Part shown: positions 41,604 to 49,831 of the stretch, piece by piece
Numbering within the stretch: the stretch's first letter is position 1
Layout: the number at the start of each line of letters is the position of its first letter
Assembly (NCBI GenBank): GCA_963714205.1
Contig: CAVQNQ010000002.1
Coordinates: 620,001 to 684,000, forward strand
Source of the DNA: CAVQNQ01 sp963714205
GTDB lineage: Bacteria > Acidobacteriota > Terriglobia > Bryobacterales > Bryobacteraceae
DNA length: 64,000 nucleotides
Direction of reading: 5' to 3'
The notes under the pieces: model-generated
The model's database searches: none
What the model saw: only the letters and a program-made list of their open reading frames with translations
What the model was told of the DNA's origin: nothing
Made by a program: the position numbers and the translations under genes

Positions 41604-42274
41604 TCTGCCGTTTTCGGCACCAGTCGCAAGGCCGGCCTCGATGTGAGGCTGCCTGCGAGCTCCTCCCGCAGGGCTTCTCGCCCTCGCAGGATCCGGGACT
41701 TAACAGTCCCCAACGATACTCCCAAAACGTCCGCGATATCCTCGTAGCTCAGGTCCATGACGTCCCTGAGCACGACGGCATCGCGAAACGCGGGATTGAT
41801 GCGATCCAGGGCTGCTTCGATCATGACGTGCCGCTCGCTGTCGAGCGTCTCGTCGTATGGCGAGCGGCCGTTATCCGGTATGCTCTCCCTCCAATCCTTG
41901 CTCTCCGGCGACCCGGTGTCCAGATCCAGTTCGCGCTGCCGGTGCCGGAAGAACCAGCGCCTGGCATTATGCGCTTCATTGACCGTAATCCGGTACATCC
42001 AGGTCTTCAGCGAGCTTTGTCCCCGGAAACTCCCCACGTTGCGGAACACCTTCAGGAAGACTTCCTGCACCACGTCAGAGGCGTCGGACTGATCGTTCAG
42101 GAGCCGGAACGCCAGGGCGTATACCGGCTGCTGATAGCAGTGCAGCAACTCCTCGTAAGCCGATTCCGATCCCTCGCGCAGGGCCTCTACCAGCCGCAGA
42201 TCATCGCAATCGGCGGCTTCAACCGTTCTGTCCGGGCTCAACTCCAGGATCGAAGTGGCCACCGTCAGCCTCAC
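41600..42274 (-). CDS. ECF-family RNA polymerase sigma factor
   Basis: 224 aa. Region 2 is YEELLHCYQQPVYALAFRLLNDQSDASDVVQEVFLKVFRNVGSFRG followed by LKTWMYRITVNEAHNARRW. Region 4 is LSYEDIADVLGVSLGTVKSRILRGREAL, the helix-turn-helix that reads the -35 box. It fits the RpoE-like ECF group. The anti-sigma gene is coupled downstream. The gene is divergent from the malate/lactate dehydrogenase-family gene with 174 bp between. Confidence 0.93.
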   Translation of the reverse strand: MRLTVATSILELSPDRTVEAADCDDLRLVEALREGSESAYEELLHCYQQPVYALAFRLLNDQSDASDVVQEVFLKVFRNVGSFRGQSSLKTWMYRITVNEAHNARRWFFRHRQRELDLDTGSPESKDWRESIPDNGRSPYDETLDSERHVMIEAALDRINPAFRDAVVLRDVMDLSYEDIADVLGVSLGTVKSRILRGREALREELAGSLTSRPALRLVPKTAE

Positions 42275-42448
42275 ATTCAGCCTTTGACTTCACGGTACCA
42301 GGGAACTTCCAGCCTTGCAAATAGCCTCGTAAATGTAGAGACACCGCCCGGCCGAGGAAAGTTCCCCGACAAGCCCGTCGTCAGGGGTGAAGACGCGCCA
42401 CGGGAGTGCGTGACGCCGCCGCGGGATATCCGACTAAACTGGAACTTC

Positions 42449-43489
42449 ATGCCCTTGATCTCAGCTCCCCAACTCACCCGCTTTGTCCGCGAGATCCTCG
42501 CCGGCGCGGGGGTTCCGGACCATAAGGCCGTCCTGGTGGCCGAATCCGTAGTGGCTTCCAACCTGCGCGGCGTGGATTCGCACGGAATTCAGCTCATCCC
42601 CTTTTACATGGAGAAGCTGCTGGCCGGCGAAATCGACGCCGCCGCGGATGGCCGGGTGGTCTCCGAAAACGGCGCGTGCCTGGTTTTCGACGGCCAGAAT
42701 GCCATCGGACAGTGGGTGGCCGAGACCTGCTGCAGGCACGCCGTGCGGCTGGCGCGCGAGCATGGCCTGGGGATGGTGGTGGCGCGCGAATCCAATCACT
42801 TCGGGGCGGCGGCCTGGTGGGCCGCGAAGATGCGCGCCGCCGGCCAGATCGGCATCGTGATGTGCAACGCCTCCGCCATCGTCCCGCCCTGGCAGGGAAT
42901 GGAAGGGCGGACGGGCACCAACCCGATCTGCGTCGCGGTGCCCGGCCCCTGGCTGCTGGATATGGCAACCACCACGGTGGCGGCGGGCAAAATCTTCAAA
43001 GCCATGATCAACAACCAGCCCGAGATTCCCGCGGGCTGGGCCTTCGACCGGCGGGGCGTGCCCACCACCAGCACCGCGGAAGCCTACCACGGCGGCATGC
43101 TGATGCCGCTGGGCGGCTACAAGGGCAGCGGCTTGGCCATGCTGGTGGAGATTCTGTGCGCCGTCGTGGGCGGCGGCGCCATGGCTATCGACGTGGGCGG
43201 CATCCGCACGCGCGGCCGGGCCATGCGCACCAGCCAGATGTACCTGGCTATCGAGGTGGCCCGCTTCATGCCTATCGAGCAATTTACCGCGCGCATGGAA
43301 ACCCTGGTGGCGCTGATCAAAGGCACGCCGCCGGCGCCGGGCTACGACGAGGTTCTGGTGGCCGGAGACCCGGAGTGGCGGTCGGAAGCCGAGCGCCTCA
43401 AAAACGGCATCCCCCTCGCCGAGGGCAATTGGGAGACGCTGTGCCAGATCGCCGCCCGCGTGAACGTCGCGCCGCCTGCCCTACAATAG
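42449..43489 (+). CDS. malate/L-lactate dehydrogenase family oxidoreductase
   Basis: 346 aa from ATG 42449 (MPLISAPQLTRFVREIL). Family blocks: SNLRGVDSHGIQLIPFYMEKL (catalytic His), ARESNHFGAAAWWAAKM, GTNPICVAVPGPWLLDMATT and MPLGGYKGSGLAMLVEIL. This NAD(P)-dependent family includes malate, ureidoglycolate and 2,3-diketogulonate dehydrogenases, so the substrate is uncertain. An upstream extension of the open frame is not supported. The lipA start follows 6 bp after the stop, so the two are probably co-transcribed. Confidence 0.9.
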   Translation: MPLISAPQLTRFVREILAGAGVPDHKAVLVAESVVASNLRGVDSHGIQLIPFYMEKLLAGEIDAAADGRVVSENGACLVFDGQNAIGQWVAETCCRHAVRLAREHGLGMVVARESNHFGAAAWWAAKMRAAGQIGIVMCNASAIVPPWQGMEGRTGTNPICVAVPGPWLLDMATTTVAAGKIFKAMINNQPEIPAGWAFDRRGVPTTSTAEAYHGGMLMPLGGYKGSGLAMLVEILCAVVGGGAMAIDVGGIRTRGRAMRTSQMYLAIEVARFMPIEQFTARMETLVALIKGTPPAPGYDEVLVAGDPEWRSEAERLKNGIPLAEGNWETLCQIAARVNVAPPALQ

Positions 43490-43495
43490 AGTAAG

Positions 43496-44368
43496 GTGCT
43501 GATCTCCATCGCCCCCAAGCCTGAACGGCCCCCGTGGCTGCGTGCGCCCGCGCCCGCCGGCGAGAACTACAGCGAGCTCAAGGGGTTGATCGGACGCCTA
43601 CGCCTGCATACCGTCTGCGAAAGCGCCGCCTGCCCCAACGTGGGCGAGTGCTGGAGCCATCGCACCGCCACCTTCATGATTCTGGGTAATGTTTGCACGC
43701 GCCGCTGCGGCTTCTGCGCCGTCCAGAAGGGCGCGCCCATGCCCGTGGATTACGACGAGCCGCGGCGGGTGGCGGAAGCTATCGAGACGATGGGGCTGAA
43801 ATTCGCCGTGATTACCAGCGTGAACCGCGACGACCGCAAGGATGGCGGCGCGGAGCTGTTCGCCCTGACCATCCGGGCCATCCGCGAGCGCGTTCCGGGA
43901 TGCGGCGTGGAGGTGCTGATTCCCGATTTCCAGGGCAGCCGCGAAGCCCTCGGCACGGTGCTGGAAGCCGCTCCGGACGTGCTCAACCACAACACCGAAA
44001 CGGTGCCGCGCCTCTACCGCCAGGTGCGCCTGGGCGCGCGCTACGAGCGGTCGCTCGAATTGCTGCAGCGGGCCAAGCGGATGTCGCCCGCGACGCCGGT
44101 CAAATCCGGGCTGATGCTGGGGCTGGGCGAAACCCTCGAGGAGGTGCTCCAGGCCATGCGCGATCTGCGCGCGCACGCGGTGGATATCCTGACGCTGGGC
44201 CAATACCTGCGGCCTTCCCCCAAGCACCTGCCGATCGTGCGCTACGTGCCGCCGGCGGAGTTCGACGCCCTGGGAGCCGCGGGCCGGGAAATGGGCTTCG
44301 CGCACGTGGAATCCGGCCCATTGGTGCGCAGCTCGTATCACGCGGCACGGGCCGTCACCCCTTGCTGA
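43496..44368 (+). CDS. lipA: lipoyl synthase
   Basis: 290 aa from GTG 43496. Auxiliary cluster cysteines C41, C46 and C52 (CESAACPNVGEC) and radical-SAM cysteines C67, C71 and C74 (CTRRCGFC) are both present, as required to insert two sulfurs into octanoyl groups. The SAM-proximal phrases LNHNTETVPRLYR and LTLGQYLRPSPKHLP are LipA-specific, and RSSYHA holds the C-terminal Ser ligand. No lipB gene is beside it. Confidence 0.97.
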   Translation: MLISIAPKPERPPWLRAPAPAGENYSELKGLIGRLRLHTVCESAACPNVGECWSHRTATFMILGNVCTRRCGFCAVQKGAPMPVDYDEPRRVAEAIETMGLKFAVITSVNRDDRKDGGAELFALTIRAIRERVPGCGVEVLIPDFQGSREALGTVLEAAPDVLNHNTETVPRLYRQVRLGARYERSLELLQRAKRMSPATPVKSGLMLGLGETLEEVLQAMRDLRAHAVDILTLGQYLRPSPKHLPIVRYVPPAEFDALGAAGREMGFAHVESGPLVRSSYHAARAVTPC

Positions 44369-44451
44369 CGGCCGATAGTATTGCTTAGGAGCCGATATGT
44401 GTTACAAGAGGAGTAGGGTAACCGGGGATCGGGGTCCCCGCACTGAGCGCC

Positions 44452-45081
44452 ATGAACGCTATCGTATTTCTGCTCTTTTTCGGCCTGACTATACCTACAG
44501 GGAGAGTCCTTACCTTTGATCGGGATTCCATCGGGAAAACACCGCCCGGCTGGACCGTCGCAATGACCAACCGTGGAAATCCTCCACAATGGGTGGTTCA
44601 GAACGACAAGACCGCTCCCACCCAGCCCTACGTGCTGGCGCAGATCTCGCAGGATGCTACCAGCAACCGCTGCCCGCTGGCCATCCTGAACGACGTGAGC
44701 CTTCGGGATGGCGATGTGAGCGTCTGGCTCAAGCCCGTCGCGGGCCGGGAGGATCGCGCCGGTGGACTGGTTTGGCGCTACCGCGACCCCAACAATTACT
44801 ACCTGGTGCGGGCGAATGCGCTGGAACATAACGTTGCCGTGTTCAAGGTGGAGAACGGCCAGCGCACCCAGATTCAAGACGCCGTGCCGCACGATATCCC
44901 TTCCAACGCCTGGAGCATCCTGAAGATCTCGGTGCGTGGCAATCGCTTTCAGGTGTACGTGAATCACCGGCGTATCTTGCAAACCTGGGACAGTACCTTT
45001 GCCGGCTCCGGCAAGGTCGGGCTGTGGACGCTGGCGGACTCCGTCACCTACTTCGACGATTTCAGGGTGGACCCCAAGTAG
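44452..45081 (+). CDS. exported laminin-G/DUF1080-like protein
   Basis: 209 aa with a short signal peptide (MNAIVFLLFFGLTIP). The rest is a beta-sandwich of the DUF1080/LamG type: GREDRAGGLVWRYRDPNNYYLVRANALEHNVAVFKVENG, then VRGNRFQVYVNHRRILQTWDSTFAGSGKVGLWTLADSVTYFDDFRV. Proteins of this kind bind or hydrolyse sugars; here no catalytic residue can be named. The C-terminus of the gene at the right window edge (63411) has a related but diverged domain. Confidence 0.72.
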   Translation: MNAIVFLLFFGLTIPTGRVLTFDRDSIGKTPPGWTVAMTNRGNPPQWVVQNDKTAPTQPYVLAQISQDATSNRCPLAILNDVSLRDGDVSVWLKPVAGREDRAGGLVWRYRDPNNYYLVRANALEHNVAVFKVENGQRTQIQDAVPHDIPSNAWSILKISVRGNRFQVYVNHRRILQTWDSTFAGSGKVGLWTLADSVTYFDDFRVDPK

Positions 45082-45111
45082 CCGATTTCAAGTTGCCGCG
45101 CCGGAATCATC

Positions 45112-45140
45112 TTGACGGATCGCTGACATTCCAATAGCAT
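45112..45140 (+). promoter_or_regulatory. sigma-70-type promoter candidate
   Basis: TTGACG (45112-45117), 17-bp spacer, TAGCAT (45135-45140). It lies in the 222-bp gap before the enolase-family gene and would start a leader of about 155 nt. The downstream gene has a good ribosome site (AAAGGAGATGCGTA before ATG). Confidence 0.4.
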
Positions 45141-45303
45141 TATTCTTCGACAGCAACCGAGCTCCAACTAGAAAACTGCTGACGAACAGAAGCTGTCTGC
45201 GCTTCGGGGTTGCGCTCAGCCGCGCCCGGGCAGGGGCAAGGCCGGGGCGATCAGCCGGTGCGCAGAAACGCGAACCGATTTCCGCGCTGAAAGGAGATGC
45301 GTA

Positions 45304-46599
45304 ATGTTCCGAAGGTCATTCCTGAAGTCGCTGGCCGTCGCGCCGGCCGCCCTGTTGGTAAGGCCGCCCCGGCTGGATGCGGCGCTGCCTAAGGCCAAGG
45401 TCACGAAAGTGAATATCTACGAGCCGCCGAACGTCAACCGGCTCTTCAACCAAAGCAATATGGTCATTACGGTTGAGACGGATATCGGCATCACGGGAAT
45501 CGGCGAGGGCGGGAGCAGGGACACGCTCGAGCAGTGTGCCGGTAACCTGGTCGGCCAGGACCCGTTTCATATCGAGCGGCTTTGGCAGGAGATGTACGTC
45601 TCGTGGTTCTATCCGCCGGGCCGGGAGAAGATCCACGCGGTTGGCGCGATGGACCTGGCGCTGTGGGATATCAAGGGCAAGGCGCTGAAACTGCCGGTCC
45701 ACGAGATCCTGGGCGGCTCGGTTCGCAATTATGTGGAGTGCTACGCCACCGGCAATGTTCGCCCGGCCGGGGATCCCGCGCCGCCGGAAGGTGGGAGGGG
45801 TGGGGGCGGCCCGGCCCAGCCGGCCGGCGATCCGTTCGACTACATCCGCCGGAGCGCCGAGGCCACCATGGCTGCCGGATATCGCGCCTACCGTATGGAT
45901 GCCTCGGTTGGCGGCCCCATTCCCGACAACGTCTTCAACCAGCGCGAGCGGGTGCACCTGGTGGCGCAATCCTGCAAAGCGGCGAGGGAGGGTGTCGGTC
46001 CAAAGGGCGACTTCAACATCGATTTCCACCAGAAATTCGACTACATTGACGCCTTGCGCTGCTGCCGGATGATCGAAGAATATGAGCCCTACTACGTGGA
46101 AGACCCGGTTCGGGACGAGCACTTCCTCGAAGACATCCCCAAGTTACGTCAGATGACCACCTGCCCCCTGGCCCCCGGGGAAGAATGGGGTCAGCGCTGG
46201 GATTTTAATCGCCTGGTGGAGAATCACGATATCGATTTCGTCCGTGTACCGCTGCCCAATGTCGGCGGCATTACCGAGATGATGAAAGTGGCGGCGCTCT
46301 GCGAAACGCACGGCGTCGGCATCGCCCCGCATTTCACCGGACCGATTTCGACGGCCGCACAGGTGAATTGTCTATCCACGTTCTCCGGTCCCGTGATATT
46401 CGAGTACAACTATGGGAACCGCCCTATCCCATATTTGCCGGAGTGCCTGGACTTCAAGAATGGCAAGCTCTACACAAACGACCGGCCGGGTCTGGGTGCG
46501 ACACTCGACCTGAAGCAGGTCAAACTGATCAGCGAAGTCACCCAGGTTGGCCGGCGCCAGTTCTACTTGCGCCCAGACGGTTCGGTCACTCACTGGTAG
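45304..46599 (+). CDS. enolase-superfamily (mandelate racemase/MLE) enzyme, Tat-exported
   Basis: 431 aa. The Tat signal is RRSFLKSLAVAPAALLV. The N-terminal capping domain is followed by the barrel, with metal ligands on DFNIDFHQKF, YYVEDPVRDE and APGEEWG, and a catalytic-type His in GIAPHFTGP, the layout of sugar-acid dehydratases such as galactonate or mannonate dehydratase. The KxK motif position reads YRAYRMDAS. A Gly/Pro-rich insertion (residues about 157-177) breaks the barrel entry and is unusual. It heads a likely operon with the DUF362 and CBM9-like genes. Confidence 0.85.
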   Translation: MFRRSFLKSLAVAPAALLVRPPRLDAALPKAKVTKVNIYEPPNVNRLFNQSNMVITVETDIGITGIGEGGSRDTLEQCAGNLVGQDPFHIERLWQEMYVSWFYPPGREKIHAVGAMDLALWDIKGKALKLPVHEILGGSVRNYVECYATGNVRPAGDPAPPEGGRGGGGPAQPAGDPFDYIRRSAEATMAAGYRAYRMDASVGGPIPDNVFNQRERVHLVAQSCKAAREGVGPKGDFNIDFHQKFDYIDALRCCRMIEEYEPYYVEDPVRDEHFLEDIPKLRQMTTCPLAPGEEWGQRWDFNRLVENHDIDFVRVPLPNVGGITEMMKVAALCETHGVGIAPHFTGPISTAAQVNCLSTFSGPVIFEYNYGNRPIPYLPECLDFKNGKLYTNDRPGLGATLDLKQVKLISEVTQVGRRQFYLRPDGSVTHW

Positions 46600-46614
46600 T
46601 CCAAGGAGGAATAC

Positions 46615-47730
46615 ATGGGCCATTACTTCAGCCGCCGCGAGTTGATATACCTCGCCGGCACAGGCACGATGGGGCTGGTGGGGGGCGCGCCGCTCGCCTC
46701 CCAGCAGCCTCCCGAACCGCAGTTGAAGCTTCCGCCGGACCCCATCGTCCCCATCGCCCGCCGCTCCACCGTGTCGCTGGTCAAAGGGGATGACCGCCGC
46801 AAGAACGTATACGAGGCTCTGCTGGCTATCGATGCCGAACTGCGGCCTGCCTTGCAGCGGAAGAAATCAGTCCTCATCAAACCGAACTTGACCAGCGTCA
46901 CCTTACAGCTGGCCTCGACGCACACGGATACGATTCGGGGTATTCTGGACTACCTCGCTCCGCGGTTCAAGGGGCCGGTGGTCATCGCTGAGGCGGCCTC
47001 CGGCGACACCACACTCGGCTTCGAGAACTTCAAGTACGGTCAACTCATTCAGGAGTATCGCGCCCAGAGGATCAGCCTGATCGACCTGAACGACGAAGGA
47101 CTGTACATCCCCGCGGGCATACTGACCTATAACGTTCATCCGCAGATGATCCGGCTCGCCAAACGGCTGTTCGATCCGGACGCTTTCATCATCGACCCCT
47201 GCATCCCCAAGATGCACAACGCGGTGGTCATGACGGCGGCGGTTAAGAATATGGTGGTCGGCGGCACACTGCGTAGCGGCCGCAAGGACGCGCAGTGGAC
47301 CGACAAGATGAAGTTCCACGCCGGTCCTCACCAGATGCACTACAACATCCTGCTGGTGGCGCAGAAGATGGCGCCGTTCTGGGGCGCGACCGTGGTGGAC
47401 GGCTACGAGGGTATGGAAGGTGACGGGCCAGTCTCCGGCACGCCGGTTCCGCACCGTATCGCTTTTGCCTCCCTGGACTACGTGGCTGCGGACCGTGTGG
47501 CCACCGAGCTTATGGGCATCGATCCCCGGTGGGTCGGATATCTGCAGTATTGCGAGGAATTCGGCCTGGGCAACTATGACATCGCCAAGATCGATGTGCG
47601 GGGCGAGACCATCGCCTCTCTGCAGAGAAAGTACCGGCTGCATCCGGATACCGACCGCCAACTGTTCTGGATGGGTCCCCTGACGCCCGACCCGGGGTTC
47701 GGGCGCGGGCAGAGGCGCGGGGGCGCGTAG
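46615..47730 (+). CDS. DUF362 protein, Tat-type leader
   Basis: 371 aa. A twin-Arg leader (SRRELIYLAGTGTMGLVGG) is followed by the DUF362 domain: KKSVLIKPNLTSV, HTDTIRGILDYLAPRFKGPVVIAEAASGDTT, PCIPKMHNAVVMTAAVKNMVVG and DYVAADRVATELMGIDP. The domain occurs in proteins of unclear redox or iron-sulfur function; no 4Fe-4S cysteine cluster is present here. It begins 15 bp after the enolase-family gene and ends in a Gly/Arg-rich tail. Confidence 0.82.
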   Translation: MGHYFSRRELIYLAGTGTMGLVGGAPLASQQPPEPQLKLPPDPIVPIARRSTVSLVKGDDRRKNVYEALLAIDAELRPALQRKKSVLIKPNLTSVTLQLASTHTDTIRGILDYLAPRFKGPVVIAEAASGDTTLGFENFKYGQLIQEYRAQRISLIDLNDEGLYIPAGILTYNVHPQMIRLAKRLFDPDAFIIDPCIPKMHNAVVMTAAVKNMVVGGTLRSGRKDAQWTDKMKFHAGPHQMHYNILLVAQKMAPFWGATVVDGYEGMEGDGPVSGTPVPHRIAFASLDYVAADRVATELMGIDPRWVGYLQYCEEFGLGNYDIAKIDVRGETIASLQRKYRLHPDTDRQLFWMGPLTPDPGFGRGQRRGGA

Positions 47731-47737
47731 GCATCCC

Positions 47738-48469
47738 ATGAGATCGCTCCTGTTCTGCCTGCTACCCTGCGCGCTTTGGGCCCAAACACGCCCCGCGCCG
47801 CCGATTCCGAAGTACGAGGTGAAGCGCGCCACGTCGCCCATCGTGATCGACGGGAAACTGGACGACCAGGCGTGGGCCGCCGCCAACACCGCCGAACTGA
47901 CCTTCCCTTGGGAGTCGCAGACCGGCGCTAAACAGAAGACCGTTGCCCGTCTGCTCTGGGACGACGAGAACCTGTACGTCTCCTACGAGTGCGAGGACGC
48001 GGATATTACCGCGCAATTCACGCAACGCGACGACCCCACGTGGCGCGACGATGCGGTCGAGATTTTCATCAACCCGATTCCGGCCCAACAGACCACCGCT
48101 TACATAGGCCTCGAGATGAATGCGCGGGGGGTGCTCTACGACTACCTCAGTGTGGCTTTGACGCCTTCCCGCCGCGTGGTCTTCAAGCGATTCAATCTCG
48201 AGGGCGTGAAGGTGGCGAGCTCGATCAACGGCACCCTCAACGATAGAAGCGACAAAGACCGCGGCTGGAGCCTCGAGGTGTCCATCCCCTGGGTGAACTT
48301 CGAAGAGTTCTCCAGGCGGCCGACGGCCGGCGCCGTGTGGAGCTTCAACTTGAACCGATGGGACGGCGTCGAACCGAACCGCCGCATGAGCATTTGGTCG
48401 GACTCTTTGTTGCAGCAACCCGGGCCGCACGTCCCCGAGCGGTTCGGCGAAATGCGCTTCGTAGAGTAA
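47738..48469 (+). CDS. exported CBM9-like carbohydrate-binding protein
   Basis: 243 aa. Signal peptide MRSLLFCLLPCALWAQ, then a family-9-like carbohydrate-binding sandwich: SPIVIDGKLDDQAWAAANTAEL, VARLLWDDENLYVSYECEDADI, WRDDAVEIFINPIP and GWSLEVSIPWVNFEEF. It is placed 7 bp after the DUF362 gene. With the dehydratase-like gene two positions upstream this suggests a periplasmic sugar-acid pathway; that link is inferred only from position. Confidence 0.85.
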   Translation: MRSLLFCLLPCALWAQTRPAPPIPKYEVKRATSPIVIDGKLDDQAWAAANTAELTFPWESQTGAKQKTVARLLWDDENLYVSYECEDADITAQFTQRDDPTWRDDAVEIFINPIPAQQTTAYIGLEMNARGVLYDYLSVALTPSRRVVFKRFNLEGVKVASSINGTLNDRSDKDRGWSLEVSIPWVNFEEFSRRPTAGAVWSFNLNRWDGVEPNRRMSIWSDSLLQQPGPHVPERFGEMRFVE

Positions 48470-48540
48470 ATCCCCGAGTTATAACGCCGTCCTTAGGCGG
48501 AACGCCATCGATGGACGCGGGCAAGCTCGCCCGCTCACCT

Positions 48541-48645
48541 GTCAGATCCAAAATTACACCTCAAAATACACGATTTTGATGTGTTAACAGATCTGAAATG
48601 TTTTATAATTCAGCTTCTCACAATAGTTGACTGACGGAGGCATGG
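48541..48645 (+). promoter_or_regulatory. AT-rich promoter region with TATAAT box and Shine-Dalgarno
   Basis: A strikingly AT-rich patch in GC-rich DNA. It holds a palindrome TGTTAACA near 48582, a perfect TATAAT at 48604-48609, and ACGGAGG ending 7 bases before the GTG start at 48646. No convincing -35 box is 17 bp upstream, so an activator-dependent promoter is possible. An ATG at 48642 is out of frame and stops at once. Confidence 0.55.
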
Positions 48646-49770
48646 GTGGATAGGTGTGTCGGTCATGTTGACGCGTTTCAGTCCGGCGTGATTTGGGGTT
48701 GGGCGCACGATCCTTGTGCGCCCGAAGACCGCTTGCGAGTCAGGGTTTTACTGGATGATCAGCTTGTGGAGACGCTGCCCGCGAACGAGTTCCGGCCCGA
48801 TCTTCTGGTGGCGGGAGTAGGCGATGGCTCGGGCAGTTATGCCTTTCATTTCGTAATTCCCGAGCCGCTACGATCGCAGGTTGTCTATGCATTGCGGTTC
48901 TGCGTGGACTCGGCGCAAGGGCGGTTGGAACTTGACGGAAGTCCTCTGTTGGTAAGTGGGCAATATCCTTCCCAAGGTCGCGTCGCCGCGGGCGAATTAC
49001 CGCCTTTTACAGAGCGCGTTTCCATTTTACCGTCATCCCCCAGCGAAGGCGGCGATCCGCTACTGAATAGCGGTCTGGCAATACTGAACGAGCCTTATCC
49101 GGATGCCGAACGAACGCTGATCGTGATCGGCCACGCGCGCAGCGGCACGTCCCTGGTGGCGCGCGGCTTGCACGTTCTCGGCTTGCCCATGGGAGTCCCT
49201 CCCGGGTACAGCGGGACTAACTTCGAGGATGACGATTTTCTGCAAATCCTGACGGCCGAATGTGTGAATACGCGCCGGCTGGACCGGCTCATTGCGCTCC
49301 GCAACCACCACCACGCCTGTTGGGGCTTCAAACTCCCCGCCGCTTTGAATCATCTGCCGTATCTGCTCCGCCATACCCGCAACCCGCAGGTGATCTGCGT
49401 CTTTCGAGACCTCCTGGCGATCGCTGTGCGCGAACATCTGGCGGTGGGAGCGGATTTTGAAGCGGCGATCGATTCGGTCCTGTCGTACCAGCAGCAGATG
49501 CTGGACTTTTTGCGGCACACCGATGTTCCCTGCCTTCTGGTCTCTTACGAAAAGGCTCTCTTGAATGCGCCGGGCTTCTGCCAGCACCTGGTCCATTTTG
49601 CCGGACTGGAAGCAGACGAGTCTTTGATCGATGCGGCGGTATTGCAGATCAACCCGAACCAACCGGACTACGTTGAGCAGGTCGGCCTCGAGCGCGCGAG
49701 ACTGGGATTGGGGGAAGTTCGACGGGGAAGGGTCGAAATGAGCGCCGCACCGCAGTCCCTCCTCAAATAG
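48646..49770 (+). CDS. sulfotransferase-like protein with N-terminal beta domain
   Basis: 374 aa from GTG 48646. Residues 1-110 form a beta domain of the kind fused to glycosyl- and sulfotransferases (SGVIWGWAHDPCAPEDRLRVRVLLDDQ, FRPDLLVAGVGDGSGSYAFHFVIP). The C-terminal part is a sulfotransferase fold: the PAPS P-loop is IVIGHARSGTSLVARGL near residue 162, and the 3'-phosphate motif resembles NPQVICVFRDLLAIAVREHL. The acceptor is unknown, perhaps a surface polysaccharide. It stands alone between the sugar-acid operon and the T6SS genes. Confidence 0.72.
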   Translation: MDRCVGHVDAFQSGVIWGWAHDPCAPEDRLRVRVLLDDQLVETLPANEFRPDLLVAGVGDGSGSYAFHFVIPEPLRSQVVYALRFCVDSAQGRLELDGSPLLVSGQYPSQGRVAAGELPPFTERVSILPSSPSEGGDPLLNSGLAILNEPYPDAERTLIVIGHARSGTSLVARGLHVLGLPMGVPPGYSGTNFEDDDFLQILTAECVNTRRLDRLIALRNHHHACWGFKLPAALNHLPYLLRHTRNPQVICVFRDLLAIAVREHLAVGADFEAAIDSVLSYQQQMLDFLRHTDVPCLLVSYEKALLNAPGFCQHLVHFAGLEADESLIDAAVLQINPNQPDYVEQVGLERARLGLGEVRRGRVEMSAAPQSLLK

Positions 49771-49831
49771 CCTTAAATAGCCGTCCCGGCCATCATTCGC
49801 CGGCAGGCATGAAGTCGAAACGGCTCTCCGT

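Noticed and set aside
41828..42448. Upstream extension of the malate/lactate dehydrogenase-family frame
   Set aside because: It runs antisense through the sigma factor gene; family N-terminus starts at 42449.
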